Shown one piece after another: positions 19,345 through 28,707 of a stretch of 64,000 nucleotides of DNA (position 1 is its first letter; the number at the start of each line of letters is the position of its first letter). Made by a program: the position numbers and the translations under genes. The stretch is taken from contig NZ_BCTU01000033.1 of assembly GCF_001590925.1 (NCBI RefSeq), positions 22,866 to 86,865 on the forward strand. The letters are read 5' to 3'. The notes under the pieces are model-generated. The model made no database searches. It worked only from the letters and a program-made list of their open reading frames with translations, and had not been told where the DNA came from. This DNA is from Serratia plymuthica NBRC 102599. Its GTDB lineage: Bacteria; Pseudomonadota; Gammaproteobacteria; Enterobacterales; Enterobacteriaceae.

Positions 19345-21801
19345 ATGATGGTTCTTAGTATTGTTGTTTTACTGGCACTCATTGGTGTGATGTTTTATCA
19401 CCGAGTGAACCTCACCCTCAGTAGCCTCATTCTGCTGGCATACACCGCCGCCATGGGCGCTATCGGCCTGTGGACCTTTTGGATGCTACTGCCGCTGGCG
19501 ATCGTCCTTCTGCCGCTGAACGTGACTTCCCTGCGCCGTTCGATGCTGTCCGCTCCGGCGCTGCGCGCGTTCCGCAAAGTCATGCCGCCGATGTCCACCA
19601 CCGAGAAAGAAGCGATCGAAGCCGGCACCACCTGGTGGGAAGGCGATCTGTTCCGCGGCCAACCGGACTGGAACAAACTGCATAACTACCCGAAACCGCA
19701 ACTGACCGCCGAAGAACAGGCGTTTATCGACGGCCCGGTGGAAGAAGCCTGCCGCATGGCGAACGACTTCCAGATCACCCATGAACTGGCCGACTTGCCG
19801 CCGGAACTGTGGGCCTATCTGAAAGAACACCGCTTCTTTGCGATGATCATCAAGAAAGAATACGGCGGCCTGGACTTCTCTCCTTATGCCCAGGCGCGCG
19901 TGCTGCAAAAACTGTCCGGCGTTTCCGGTATTCTGGCAATCACCGTCGGCGTGCCAAACTCCCTCGGCCCTGGCGAGCTGCTGCAACACTACGGCACCGA
20001 CGAGCAGAAAAACCACTACCTGCCAGGCCTGGCGCGCGGCGACGAGATCCCTTGTTTTGCCCTGACCAGCCCGGAAGCGGGTTCAGACGCCGGCGCTATT
20101 CCGGATGTCGGCACCGTCTGCATGGGCGAGTGGCAAGGCGAACAGGTATTGGGCATGCGCCTGACCTGGAACAAACGCTATATCACGCTGGCGCCGGTCG
20201 CGACCGTGCTGGGCCTGGCGTTCAAACTGCATGACCCGAACCGTCTGCTGAGCGATAACGAATCCCCGGGCATCACCTGTGCGTTGATCCCGACCAGCAC
20301 CCCAGGCGTTGAAATCGGCAATCGCCACTTCCCGCTGAACGTACCGTTCCAGAACGGGCCAACCCGCGGCAGCGACGTGTTCGTGCCTATCGATTACATC
20401 ATCGGCGGGCCAAAAATGGCCGGCCAGGGCTGGCGCATGCTGGTTGAGTGTCTGTCGGTAGGCCGCGGCATCACCCTGCCTTCCAACTCGACCGGCAGCG
20501 TGAAGTCTATGGCGCTGGCCATTGGCGCTTACGCCCATATCCGCCGTCAGTTCAAGATCTCTATCGGCAAGATGGAAGGCATCGAAGAGCCGTTGGCGCG
20601 TATCGCCGGTAACACCTATGTGATGGATGCGGCGGCAACGCTTATCACCAGCGGCCTGATGCTGGGCGAGAAACCGGCGGTGCTGTCAGCCATCGTGAAA
20701 TACCACTGTACCCACAGAGGCCAGCAGGCAATCATTGATGCAATGGATATCGCCGGCGGTAAAGGCATCATGTTGGGCAAATCCAACTTCCTGGCCCGAG
20801 CCTACCAGGGCGCACCGATCGCCATCACGGTTGAAGGCGCCAATATCCTGACCCGCACCATGATGATCTTCGGCCAGGGCGCCATACGCTGCCATCCCTA
20901 CGTACTGGACGAAATGGCGGCTGCGCAAAGCAATGATCTGAACGCCTTCGACAAATCGCTGTTCGGCCATCTGGGCCACGTGGGCAGCAGCAAGGTACGC
21001 AGCTTCTGGCTGGGCCTGACCAATGGCCGCACCAGCAGCACGCCGACCAAAGATGCGACACGCCGTTACTACCAACAGTTGAACCGCCTGAGCGCGAACC
21101 TGGCGCTGCTGTCGGACGTCTCCATGGGCGTGCTGGGCGGCAGCCTGAAACGCCGCGAGCGTATCTCCGCCCGTCTGGGGGATATTCTCAGCCAGATGTA
21201 CCTGGCTTCCGCGACGCTGAAACGTTTTGAGGATGAAGGCCGTCAGAAAGAAGATTTACCACTGGTACACTGGGGGGTGCAGGACAGTCTGCATCAGGCA
21301 GAACAGGCGTTGGACGATCTGCTGCGCAACTTCCCGAACCGCTTTATCGCCGGCGCGATGCGCTTCGTGATCTTCCCGTTCGGCCGCGTGCATACCGCAC
21401 CTTCTGACCGTCTGGACCACCAGTTGGCCAAGATCATCCAACAGCCGTCCGCAACCCGCAGCCGTTTGGGCCGTGGCCAGTACCTGACGCCAAGCGAGCA
21501 TAACCCGGTTGGCCTGTTGGAAGCCGCGCTGGCTGACGTCATTGCCGCCGAGCCGATTCATCTGCGCCTGTGCAAGGAAAGCGGCAAAAACCTGCCGTTT
21601 ACCCGTTTGGATCGCCTGGCACAGCGTGCGCTGGAAGAAGGCAAGATCAGCGCCGATGAAGCGAAGATCCTGGTGAAAGCCGAAGAGAGCCGCCTGCGTT
21701 CCATCAACGTAGATGACTTCGAGCCGGATGCGCTGGCGGCCAACAAGCCGGAAAAGCCGGTAGCGCCGTCTAAACGCCAGCAGCACACCGAAGCAGCGTA
21801 A
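19345..21801 (+). CDS. fadE: Acyl-CoA dehydrogenase FadE
   Basis: 818 aa, close to the E. coli protein. FadE does the first, FAD-dependent oxidation of beta-oxidation. Two N-terminal hydrophobic segments (~4-16 and ~23-58) anchor it to the inner membrane. The dehydrogenase domain follows ([14 protein letters not shown] as FAD/substrate loop; [22 protein letters not shown]), then a C-terminal DUF1974 region. It is a single-gene unit with its own FadR-type site and terminator. Confidence 0.97.
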   Translation: MMVLSIVVLLALIGVMFYHRVNLTLSSLILLAYTAAMGAIGLWTFWMLLPLAIVLLPLNVTSLRRSMLSAPALRAFRKVMPPMSTTEKEAIEAGTTWWEGDLFRGQPDWNKLHNYPKPQLTAEEQAFIDGPVEEACRMANDFQITHELADLPPELWAYLKEHRFFAMIIKKEYGGLDFSPYAQARVLQKLSGVSGILAITVGVPNSLGPGELLQHYGTDEQKNHYLPGLARGDEIPCFALTSPEAGSDAGAIPDVGTVCMGEWQGEQVLGMRLTWNKRYITLAPVATVLGLAFKLHDPNRLLSDNESPGITCALIPTSTPGVEIGNRHFPLNVPFQNGPTRGSDVFVPIDYIIGGPKMAGQGWRMLVECLSVGRGITLPSNSTGSVKSMALAIGAYAHIRRQFKISIGKMEGIEEPLARIAGNTYVMDAAATLITSGLMLGEKPAVLSAIVKYHCTHRGQQAIIDAMDIAGGKGIMLGKSNFLARAYQGAPIAITVEGANILTRTMMIFGQGAIRCHPYVLDEMAAAQSNDLNAFDKSLFGHLGHVGSSKVRSFWLGLTNGRTSSTPTKDATRRYYQQLNRLSANLALLSDVSMGVLGGSLKRRERISARLGDILSQMYLASATLKRFEDEGRQKEDLPLVHWGVQDSLHQAEQALDDLLRNFPNRFIAGAMRFVIFPFGRVHTAPSDRLDHQLAKIIQQPSATRSRLGRGQYLTPSEHNPVGLLEAALADVIAAEPIHLRLCKESGKNLPFTRLDRLAQRALEEGKISADEAKILVKAEESRLRSINVDDFEPDALAANKPEKPVAPSKRQQHTEAA

Positions 21802-21822
21802 CAGCGTTACTCCCATTCACCC

Positions 21823-21852
21823 AGGGGCGATGATTATCGCCCCTTTTTCTTT
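21823..21852 (+). terminator. Intrinsic terminator of fadE
   Basis: AGGGGCGAT and ATCGCCCCT (21823-21831 / 21836-21844) form a 9-bp stem with a GATT loop, followed by TTTTCTTTTT. Confidence 0.9.
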
Positions 21853-21980
21853 TTGTGCTGCAGCAAAATGCGCGGCGGCTCGCAGCCTTGCCAGAACGGC
21901 TAATTTAACTTCGAGAATAATCGGATAGACTGCATAGCGGGTGCTCTGGATCTTTCTTTCCGGGGCATAAGCAACGGATA

Positions 21981-22050
21981 GAAAGAGAAAGGCCCCGAGT
22001 CGATATTATCAACCCGAGGCCACTCTGAATGTCTAAGCAACATCAGGTTA
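21981..22050 (-). ncRNA. Putative Sok-like antisense RNA to the hok leader
   Basis: On the minus strand the segment 22021-21991 folds into a 14-bp stem with a 3-base loop, followed by TTTCTCTTTCT, a proper intrinsic terminator. Three pairs are G-U only on this strand; on the plus strand they are C/A mismatches, so the terminator works for minus-strand RNA. Its position opposite the leader of the Hok-like gene is where Sok RNAs lie. The 5' end is uncertain: TTGCCT-N17-TAACCT on the minus strand would start an RNA of roughly 60-70 nt near 22045. Confidence 0.55.
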
Positions 22051-22079
22051 GCCTCTTACCCGCCGGAAGGCAAGGATAA
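22029..22079 (+). CDS. Short Mok-like leader ORF
   Basis: A 16-codon frame (MSKQHQVSLLPAGRQG) whose TAA touches the AAGGAGG ribosome site of the Hok-like gene. In hok/sok loci translation of a leader frame (mok) is needed for hok translation and is what Sok blocks. Here the leader does not overlap hok itself. Coding status is inferred from position only. Confidence 0.35.
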   Translation: MSKQHQVSLLPAGRQG

Positions 22080-22090
22080 GGAGGTCAGAA

Positions 22091-22243
22091 ATGCAGCAGG
22101 AACGGGTCGTTCTGAGGCTGATGATTATCTGCATGACGCTGATTGCGTTCATGTTGATCACTCGCGGTTCGCTATGTGAACTGCGCATCAAACTGGGAGA
22201 CACGGAGGTTGCGGCCATTTTGGCTTACGAATCCGAAGGGTAA
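22091..22243 (+). CDS. Hok/Gef family membrane toxin (type I toxin)
   Basis: 50 aa: a hydrophobic helix (MIICMTLIAFMLIT, ~11-24), then RGSLCELRIKLGDTEVAAIL and AYESEG. The LCE...I..G.TEVA...AYES pattern is the Hok/Gef signature (compare HokC, DLCEVHIRTGQTEVAVFTAYE). Hok proteins depolarise the inner membrane when antisense control is lost. An excellent AAGGAGG lies 6 bases before the ATG. It is convergent with mtnK and downstream of the fadE terminator. Too short for ordinary gene-length cutoffs, so likely to be missed in annotation. The key Cys, Glu and C-terminal motif are all present, so it may be functional. Confidence 0.88.
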   Translation: MQQERVVLRLMIICMTLIAFMLITRGSLCELRIKLGDTEVAAILAYESEG

Positions 22244-22245
22244 GG

Positions 22246-22282
22246 CAACCCAACGGCGGGGTTCGCCCCGCCTGTTGGTTGT
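22246..22282 (+). terminator. Hairpin after the Hok-like gene
   Basis: CAACCCAACGGCGGGG and CCCCGCCTGTTGGTTG form a long stem (with minor mismatches) around a short TTCG loop, three bases after the hok stop. In hok mRNAs a 3' structure terminates transcription and stabilises the inactive full-length mRNA. Confidence 0.65.
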
Positions 22283-22334
22283 TAGGCAGAGATCCATGAG
22301 CACCCTCTTCCTGCCGGCGGTGCCCAAACAACGC

Positions 22335-23534
22335 CTAGCCGTTCTGGCGGATACGCGCCAGCAGTGCGTCGATATGCTCAATCTGCGCCGCGTTGACGAT
22401 CAGCGCACGGCCCAGGCTCAGGGCACTGCGCTGGCATTCGGCGCGCATTTCGGCATCGCTGATGCTGTCCAGATCGGCGACGTGTGCCAGACCGATAGTG
22501 CGGCGGATCAGCTCGCTGCCGCAGTAACCTATGGCATCGGTCCATACCTGCTGCAGGAACTGTTCGGCATAGCCCGGTACCGCCAGAGCTATCTCGCGGG
22601 TTTGTTGGTGGCACAATGCCAGGAAGCGATCGGCAAAAATCAGCCAGAGTTCACGCACGTCCTGCAGGCGCTGCTCCCGCCCGGCGGCGGCATCGCGCGG
22701 CCCTAACAGGCCAGGCAGGCCGCAGTAATTCAGCAACAGGTTACCCAACGCGCTGCCGACGTCAAAACCTATCGGGCCATAGAAACCAAACTCGGCATCT
22801 ATCGCCTTCAACTTGCCTTCCGCAACAAAAATCGAGCCGCTGTGAATATCGCCATGCAGCAGCGCTTCCGCCTTGCTGAGGAAACGGTGCTTCAGCCCGG
22901 CCACCGCCAGCCTCAGCGCGGTATCGTCACGCAGCGCTCGCACCTGCGGCAGCAGCGCCTCGTCGAACTGATTGCGTTCGTGATCGATATAGGGATCGGT
23001 AAAGAACAGATCTTCGGTGATCTGGCACAGCTCAGGGTTGGTGAAGCGGCTGACCTCGGTCTTTTTTTCTTGCGCCGTCTGGTAAAAATCGGAGGTATGA
23101 AACAGGGTTTGCGCCAGATATTCCGCCAGTTGTCCGGCCGCCAACGGGTAATAGTGGCCTTTGATCAGCTCGTTGCGCCAGATATGGTGATCGGAAAGAT
23201 CCTCCTGCACCATCACTGCCAATTCAGGATCGTGATGCAGCACCTTCACCGTATGCCGTGGGCAAACGCCGCCGTGGATCAGCAGGGTTTCCGCTTCAAT
23301 GCGCGCCCGATCCAGGGTCAGCGGCCAGGATTCGCCCACGCAGCGTACGTACGGCAACGCCTGTTTGACGATCACCCGGCTTACGCCGTCGCGATCGCGG
23401 ATTTTGAACACCAGGTTCAGGTTGCCGTCACCAATCTCGTCAGCGCTCACCAGCGCCTGCGGATCGGCCAACTGCCCGTATTGGCGGGCATATTCAACGG
23501 CATCGGCAGCAGTAAAGGTACGATAAAGCGACAT
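22335..23534 (-). CDS. mtnK: S-methyl-5-thioribose kinase MtnK
   Basis: 399 aa kinase that phosphorylates 5-methylthioribose to MTR-1-phosphate with ATP, opening methionine salvage. Landmarks are [14 protein letters not shown] (nucleotide loop), [11 protein letters not shown] (catalytic loop) and [16 protein letters not shown] (metal-binding Asp region). Start is the ATG at 23534 with AGAGGGG upstream; a TTG two codons earlier is possible. Divergent from mtnA across MetJ-box-like sites. Confidence 0.96.
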   Translation of the reverse strand: MSLYRTFTAADAVEYARQYGQLADPQALVSADEIGDGNLNLVFKIRDRDGVSRVIVKQALPYVRCVGESWPLTLDRARIEAETLLIHGGVCPRHTVKVLHHDPELAVMVQEDLSDHHIWRNELIKGHYYPLAAGQLAEYLAQTLFHTSDFYQTAQEKKTEVSRFTNPELCQITEDLFFTDPYIDHERNQFDEALLPQVRALRDDTALRLAVAGLKHRFLSKAEALLHGDIHSGSIFVAEGKLKAIDAEFGFYGPIGFDVGSALGNLLLNYCGLPGLLGPRDAAAGREQRLQDVRELWLIFADRFLALCHQQTREIALAVPGYAEQFLQQVWTDAIGYCGSELIRRTIGLAHVADLDSISDAEMRAECQRSALSLGRALIVNAAQIEHIDALLARIRQNG

Positions 23535-23581
23535 TCCCAACCCCTCTGATTTTTCTCACTGACGCAGCGATGTTATTTTTT

Positions 23582-23613
23582 AGACGTAAAAGCATTTGGA
23601 CGTCTATACATCC
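23582..23613. promoter_or_regulatory. Tandem MetJ-box-like sites in the mtnK-mtnA spacer
   Basis: Four in-phase 8-mers, AGACGTAA, AAGCATTT, GGACGTCT and ATACATCC. The first and third match the AGACGTCT consensus at 6-7 of 8 positions. MetJ binds such contiguous repeats cooperatively with S-adenosylmethionine. The placement between divergent mtnK and mtnA would control both. Confidence 0.75.
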
Positions 23614-23677
23614 GTATGGCATGTTGGCAGAATACCTTTTCAGATGCAATAACAACGCAACAAGGATTTAACTGCCG

Positions 23678-24706
23678 ATGCAATCGCTTAACACCACCAG
23701 TTTGACCCTGAGTGACAACCGACTTTGGATCCTCGATCAGCAGGCTTTACCGCAGGAAAAACAGTGGCGCCAATGTGACACCGTAGAAGAGTTGGTCGAT
23801 CATATCCTCACCTTGCGGGTACGGGGCGCACCGCTTATCGGCCTGTCCGCCAGCCTGTTGCTGGCGCTGCTGGCGGAACGTGGTCTGCCGCGTGAAGAAC
23901 TGGAGCAAGCCTTGGCCACCTTACGCGCCTCGCGCCCGACGGCGGTTAATCTGATGAACAATCTGGACCGCATGAAGCAGGCTCTGGCACAACCGCAGTG
24001 GGTGCCTGCGATGGTGGAGGAAGCGTTGCGACTGGTGGAAGAAGACCGTAAGTTGTGCGATCGGATCGCCGATCACGGCGCGGAACTGGTACAGCCCGGC
24101 AGCCGCCTGCTGACCCATTGCAATACCGGTGGCCTGGCGACCGCCGGTATCGGCACGGCTATCGGGGTGCTGTTGCGCGCCCATCAGCAAGGGAAAGTAC
24201 AGCAGGTATGGGTCGACGAAACCCGTCCGTTGCTGCAAGGCGGTCGCCTCACCGCCTGGGAACTGGGCGAGCTCGGCATTCCCTACCGGCTGATTTGCGA
24301 TTCGATGGCCGCCAGCCTGATGGCGCAGGGCCAGGTAGATGCGGTGTGGGTTGGCGCAGACCGCATTGCCGCCAACGGCGACGTCGCCAACAAGATTGGC
24401 ACCTACAGCCTGGCGGTGTTGGCGCACTATCACCGCATTCCGTTCTACGTGGCCGCCCCGCACACCACCCACGATCCGCACTGCCCGAACGGCGCGGCCA
24501 TCCCGATTGAGCAACGGGCCGCAACCGAAGTGACCGGCGTCTCCGGCAGTTTCGGATCATGCCAGTGGGCGCCTGCCGATGCCCCGGTTTATAACCCGGC
24601 GTTTGACGTGACGCCTGCGGCGCTGATTAGCGGTTGGGTGTTCGACAGCGGCGTGATTACGCCGCAACAGGTCAATGACGGGATCTTCCAGCGGGCACTG
24701 GGGTAA
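23678..24706 (+). CDS. mtnA: Methylthioribose-1-phosphate isomerase MtnA
   Basis: 342 aa, eIF2B-alpha-like fold. It converts MTR-1-P to methylthioribulose-1-P. The catalytic Cys lies in [12 protein letters not shown] and the Asp in [20 protein letters not shown] is the N-terminal phosphate-binding segment. It is divergent from mtnK and convergent with mtnDCB. Confidence 0.96.
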   Translation: MQSLNTTSLTLSDNRLWILDQQALPQEKQWRQCDTVEELVDHILTLRVRGAPLIGLSASLLLALLAERGLPREELEQALATLRASRPTAVNLMNNLDRMKQALAQPQWVPAMVEEALRLVEEDRKLCDRIADHGAELVQPGSRLLTHCNTGGLATAGIGTAIGVLLRAHQQGKVQQVWVDETRPLLQGGRLTAWELGELGIPYRLICDSMAASLMAQGQVDAVWVGADRIAANGDVANKIGTYSLAVLAHYHRIPFYVAAPHTTHDPHCPNGAAIPIEQRAATEVTGVSGSFGSCQWAPADAPVYNPAFDVTPAALISGWVFDSGVITPQQVNDGIFQRALG

Positions 24707-24710
24707 TCAA

Positions 24711-24737
24711 TAACGGGGCGCAAAAGCCGCCCCGTTA
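24711..24737. terminator. Shared terminator hairpin of mtnA and mtnDCB
   Basis: TAACGGGGCG and CGCCCCGTTA form a perfect 10-bp stem with a 7-base loop, between convergent genes. T-rich tails are short on both sides. Confidence 0.7.
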
Positions 24738-24741
24738 AACG

Positions 24742-25284
24742 TTAATCCAGGCGCGGATAGGCATCGGCGATCCTGTCGCCGGTGAAATGCGCGACCCAAC
24801 CTTCCGGGTTATCAAAGACGCGGATCGCAGTAAAGTTGGGCGCCGACCCCATATCGAACCAGTGACGGGTATTGGCCGGTACCGAGATCAGATCGTTCTT
24901 CTCGCACAGGATCTGGAAGATCTTGCCATCCAGATGCAGGCAGAACAGCCCCGCGCCGGCCACAAAGAAGCGCACCTCATCTTCGCCGTGCGTATGTTCG
25001 GAAAGAAATTTGCTGCGCAAGACTTCGCGTTGCTCATTATCCGGACGCATGCTGATCACGTCCCAACTCTGATAACCCTTCTCCGCCACCAGCCGATCAA
25101 TCTCGTGCTGATAGGCGGCAATCACCGCCGCCGGCTCCGGGTTTTCACCCAGTTCGCGATCCGCCTGCCAGCGCTCGAAGCGCACGCCAATTTGCGTCAG
25201 TTGCCGTTGAATGGCCTCGGCATCCTGGCTTTGCCATAACGGCTGCTGCGGCTCTTTATCGCTGAAAATGGTCAATCCACTCAT
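24742..25284 (-). CDS. mtnD: Acireductone dioxygenase MtnD
   Basis: 180 aa cupin. The metal-binding set is visible in [11 protein letters not shown] (two His and Glu) plus a later His in NTRHWFDMG. With Fe it gives the 2-keto acid of methionine and formate; with Ni the off-pathway products. Start overlaps the mtnC stop by 4 bases, so mtnB-mtnC-mtnD are translationally coupled. Confidence 0.96.
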   Translation of the reverse strand: MSGLTIFSDKEPQQPLWQSQDAEAIQRQLTQIGVRFERWQADRELGENPEPAAVIAAYQHEIDRLVAEKGYQSWDVISMRPDNEQREVLRSKFLSEHTHGEDEVRFFVAGAGLFCLHLDGKIFQILCEKNDLISVPANTRHWFDMGSAPNFTAIRVFDNPEGWVAHFTGDRIADAYPRLD

Positions 25285-25970
25285 GAGGCAAACTCCCCTA
25301 AATCGATCTGATCAAAACGGTTAACCTGCGGGTGCCGGCTCTGCGCATCGGCGTCGTCGCGGATCAACTGACAAGTACGCCAGCCTGCGGCGCGTGCGGC
25401 GTCCAACTCTTGATGAATGTCGGAAAGAAACAACAGCTCGTCGGGCGCAATGCCGATTTCAGCGGCGATATTTTGGTACGAAGCGGTTTCACGCTTGGCG
25501 CCGACGTGGGTATCGAAGTAGCCGCTGAACAGCGGCTGTAAATCCCCGGCGTCGCTGTAGCCGAACAGCAGCTTTTGCGCCTCCACCGAGCCGGAAGAGT
25601 AGACGTACAGTTTCAACCCTTGCTGCTGCCAGGCGGCCAGCTGCCCAGCCACTTCCGGGTACAGATGGCCGCGAAAATCACCGTTCCGGTAGCCGCTGCG
25701 CCAAATGATGCCCTGCAGCGCCTTCAGCGCGGTGGATTTGCGATCTTCATCCATAAAACGGTACAGCGCGGCAATCAGTTGCTCAATGTCCGCTTGCGGT
25801 TGCTCAATCTCCTGCCGCAGCGCGGCCAGCGGTGCGGCCACTTCGGCATCTGCAGCGTGCTGACGGAGAAACTCGGCCAGCCGCTCACGCGCATAGGGAA
25901 ACAGCACCTGGTGCACGAAGCGAATATCGCTGGTGGTGCCTTCAATATCGGTGACGATGGCGCGGATCAT
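25281..25970 (-). CDS. mtnC: Enolase-phosphatase MtnC
   Basis: 229 aa HAD-family enzyme that enolises and dephosphorylates 2,3-diketo-5-methylthiopentyl-1-P to the acireductone. The nucleophile motif is [11 protein letters not shown], and motif II/III are seen in [10 protein letters not shown] and [12 protein letters not shown]. Overlaps mtnB and mtnD by 4 bases each. Confidence 0.96.
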   Translation of the reverse strand: MIRAIVTDIEGTTSDIRFVHQVLFPYARERLAEFLRQHAADAEVAAPLAALRQEIEQPQADIEQLIAALYRFMDEDRKSTALKALQGIIWRSGYRNGDFRGHLYPEVAGQLAAWQQQGLKLYVYSSGSVEAQKLLFGYSDAGDLQPLFSGYFDTHVGAKRETASYQNIAAEIGIAPDELLFLSDIHQELDAARAAGWRTCQLIRDDADAQSRHPQVNRFDQIDLGEFAS

Positions 25971-26581
25971 TTAGCCTCCAGTAAACGGCGTTGCAGTTCG
26001 CACTGGAACAGGAACTCCAGCCCTTCAAGGTGACGACGGGCTTCCGCGACCTGGCGGCCCCAGCAATACAGGCCGTGTCCACGAACCAGAAAACCGTACT
26101 GCAGTGGCGTCACTTCAGCATACGCCGCCACGCGCGCCGCAAGCCGCGGAATATCCTGATCGTTATCGAAAATGGGAATAATCACGCTGTCCAGATGGCT
26201 GCTCTGGCCGCCGAGCGATTTTTGCATTTCATAGCCCTGCAACAAGAGGCCATCGCTGCGTTCAACGCGCGACAGTACGGTCGCATTCACCGAATGGGTG
26301 TGCAGTACTGCACCTATCTGCGGATACAGCCGGTAAATCAGGGTATGCAGGCCGGTTTCCGCCGAAGGCGTGCGACCGCTCGGCACATGATTGGTCGCGG
26401 TTTCCACCAGCAGGAAGTCCGTTTCGGTCAGGCTGCCTTTATCCTTGCCGGATTCGGTCACCAGGCAGCGTTGATTGTCGAGACGCAGCGACATATTGCC
26501 GCCGGTCGCCGGGCACCAGCCCTTTTCGCCAATCCAGTGGCAGGCAGCCAATAACGCTATAAGTTGCGGATTTTCTGTCAT
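25967..26581 (-). CDS. mtnB: Methylthioribulose-1-phosphate dehydratase MtnB
   Basis: 204 aa class II aldolase-fold enzyme. Zinc ligands are seen in HTHSVNA and [10 protein letters not shown]. It dehydrates MTRu-1-P to the diketo compound used by MtnC. First gene of mtnBCD; the promoter lies in the spacer shared with divergent mtnE. Confidence 0.96.
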   Translation of the reverse strand: MTENPQLIALLAACHWIGEKGWCPATGGNMSLRLDNQRCLVTESGKDKGSLTETDFLLVETATNHVPSGRTPSAETGLHTLIYRLYPQIGAVLHTHSVNATVLSRVERSDGLLLQGYEMQKSLGGQSSHLDSVIIPIFDNDQDIPRLAARVAAYAEVTPLQYGFLVRGHGLYCWGRQVAEARRHLEGLEFLFQCELQRRLLEAK

Positions 26582-26661
26582 TATTTTTCCCGGTCAGTAA
26601 GGTGGTCCAGCAGGTGAAGCTTAGAATGATTTGCTTATATAGTTAGATCTTTTCTTCATTT

Positions 26662-26677
26662 AGCCATCTAAGCGTCT
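26662..26677. promoter_or_regulatory. Candidate MetJ boxes in the mtnB-mtnE spacer
   Basis: Two adjacent 8-mers, AGCCATCT and AAGCGTCT, each match the MetJ consensus at 6 of 8 positions. Weaker than the mtnK-mtnA sites but in the equivalent place between divergent mtn genes. Confidence 0.4.
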
Positions 26678-26743
26678 TGATTGCCAAATACTAACATCGT
26701 GTTATATTGACGGCAACCTAAGCGCCAGGAGTATTAGCCTGCT

Positions 26744-27904
26744 ATGAGCACGTCAGCATTGATTCCCGACAGTAAATTGCCCGCTCTGGGCACCACCATT
26801 TTCACTCAGATGAGTGCGCTGGCGGCGCAGTATCAGGCGATCAACCTGTCGCAGGGCTTCCCCGATTTCGATGGCCCGGATTATCTGAAAGATCGCCTGG
26901 CCTGGCACGTCAACCAGGGTGCCAACCAATATGCCCCCATGACCGGTGTTGCGCCGTTGCGCGAAGCCATTGCCGAGAAAACCGCCGGGCTGTACGGCTG
27001 GCTGCCGGACGCCGCCAGCGAAGTCACGGTGACGGCCGGCGCCACTGAAGCGCTGTTCGCCGCCATCAGCGCCTTGGTGCGCCCCGGCGATGAAGTGATT
27101 TGTTTCGACCCGAGCTACGACAGCTATGCGCCGGCGGTCACGCTGTCTGGCGGCACATTGAAGCGCATTGCGCTACAGCCGCCTGCATTCGGCGTGGACT
27201 GGCAGCAGTTTGCCGAATTGCTTTCGCCTCGCACCCGGCTGGTAATCCTCAATACGCCGCACAACCCGTCCGCCACCGCCTGGCAGGCGGAAGATATGCA
27301 ACAGCTGTGGCGCGCCATTAGCGATCACGAAATCTATGTGCTGAGCGACGAAGTGTATGAACATATTTGCTTTGCCCAGGGCGGCCATGCCAGCGTGCTG
27401 GCCCATCCGCAGCTGCGGCAACGCGCCATTGCGGTGTCTTCTTTCGGCAAAACCTTCCACATGACAGGTTGGAAAGTGGGTTACTGCGTGGCCCCCGCCG
27501 CACTGAGCGCCGAAGTACGTAAAGTGCATCAATACCTGACTTTCTCGGTCAACACCCCGGCACAGCTGGCGCTGGCGGATATGCTGCGCAGCGAGCCGGA
27601 GCATTGGCAACAGTTGTCGGCGTTTTACCGCGCCAAGCGCGATCGCTTTGTGCAGGCGCTGTCAAACAGCCGACTGGAAATTTTACCCTGTGAAGGTACA
27701 TACTTCTTGCTGGCGGATTACAGCGCGGTCTCCGATTTGGATGACGTCGCTTTCTGTCATTGGTTAACCGAGCACGTGGGCGTGGCGGCAATTCCGCTGT
27801 CGGTCTTCTGTGCCGATCCTTTCCCTCATAAATTGATCCGGCTGTGCTTCGCTAAACAGGACGCCACGCTGGATGCGGCTGCGGAGCGGTTATGTCGACT
27901 TTAA
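26744..27904 (+). CDS. mtnE: Methionine aminotransferase MtnE (YbdL-like)
   Basis: 386 aa fold-type I PLP enzyme. PLP-binding landmarks are SQGFPDFDGP near the N-terminus, NTPHNPSA, SDEVYEH and the lysine in SSFGKTFHMTGWKVGY. It transaminates 2-keto-4-methylthiobutyrate to methionine, closing the salvage cycle; relatives prefer glutamine as donor. It ends 13 bases inside the omega-amidase gene. Confidence 0.9.
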   Translation: MSTSALIPDSKLPALGTTIFTQMSALAAQYQAINLSQGFPDFDGPDYLKDRLAWHVNQGANQYAPMTGVAPLREAIAEKTAGLYGWLPDAASEVTVTAGATEALFAAISALVRPGDEVICFDPSYDSYAPAVTLSGGTLKRIALQPPAFGVDWQQFAELLSPRTRLVILNTPHNPSATAWQAEDMQQLWRAISDHEIYVLSDEVYEHICFAQGGHASVLAHPQLRQRAIAVSSFGKTFHMTGWKVGYCVAPAALSAEVRKVHQYLTFSVNTPAQLALADMLRSEPEHWQQLSAFYRAKRDRFVQALSNSRLEILPCEGTYFLLADYSAVSDLDDVAFCHWLTEHVGVAAIPLSVFCADPFPHKLIRLCFAKQDATLDAAAERLCRL

Positions 27905-28665
27905 AAATTACCCTGTTGCAGCAACCGCTGGTCTGGCGCGACGGCGAAGCCAACCTGCGCCATTTCGATGAGCAGTTGGCACCGCTGACCGGCCGCGATC
28001 TGATCGTGCTGCCGGAAATGTTCACCACCGGCTTCGCGATGGACGCCGGGGAAAGCGCGCTGCCGGAACAACAGGTGATCGCCTGGCTGCACGGCTGGGC
28101 CAGCAAAAGCAACGCTCTGGTCGGTGGTAGCGTGGCGCTGAAAACTGCCGAGGGCGCAGTCAACCGTTTCTTGTTGGTCGAACCGAACGGTCGGGTGCAT
28201 GCTTACGATAAGCGCCACCTGTTCCGCATGGCCGGCGAGCACCTGCATTACCGCGCCGGTAAAAAACGCGAGATTTTCGAGTGGCGCGGCTGGCGCATTC
28301 TGCCGCAGATCTGTTACGACCTGCGCTTCCCGGTGTGGTCCCGCTACCAGCAGGATTACGATCTGGCGCTGTACGTCGCCAATTGGCCGGCACCGCGCAG
28401 CAAACACTGGCAAACGCTGCTGGCCGCACGCGCCATTGAGAATCAGGTCTACGTGGCCGGCTGCAACCGCGTTGGCGAAGACGGCAACGGGCTGAACTAC
28501 AGCGGCGACAGCCTGATCCTCAGCCCGCAAGGCGAAACGCTGGCGCAGGCGGAACCGGGCACCGCCGCACGATTGGACGCCGAACTGTCGCTGGAAAACC
28601 TGCAGAGTTACCGCAGCGCTTTCCCGGCCTGGCGCGATGCCGACAGCTTCCTGCGGCACGATTGA
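27892..28665 (+). CDS. yafV: Omega-amidase YafV (nitrilase superfamily)
   Basis: 257 aa C-N hydrolase with the catalytic Glu in LPEMFTTGF, Lys in YDKRHLFRM and Cys in ICYDLRFP. Omega-amidases (Nit2/YafV) hydrolyse 2-oxoglutaramate, the by-product of glutamine-dependent transamination. The 13-base overlap with mtnE links the two reactions: amidase action pulls the transamination toward methionine. A yafV gene also lies in this genomic neighbourhood in E. coli. Confidence 0.9.
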   Translation: MSTLKITLLQQPLVWRDGEANLRHFDEQLAPLTGRDLIVLPEMFTTGFAMDAGESALPEQQVIAWLHGWASKSNALVGGSVALKTAEGAVNRFLLVEPNGRVHAYDKRHLFRMAGEHLHYRAGKKREIFEWRGWRILPQICYDLRFPVWSRYQQDYDLALYVANWPAPRSKHWQTLLAARAIENQVYVAGCNRVGEDGNGLNYSGDSLILSPQGETLAQAEPGTAARLDAELSLENLQSYRSAFPAWRDADSFLRHD

Positions 28666-28707
28666 TCCTTTGATCCTTACGGGCGCAGTCCGCTGCGCCC
28701 GCACTCT

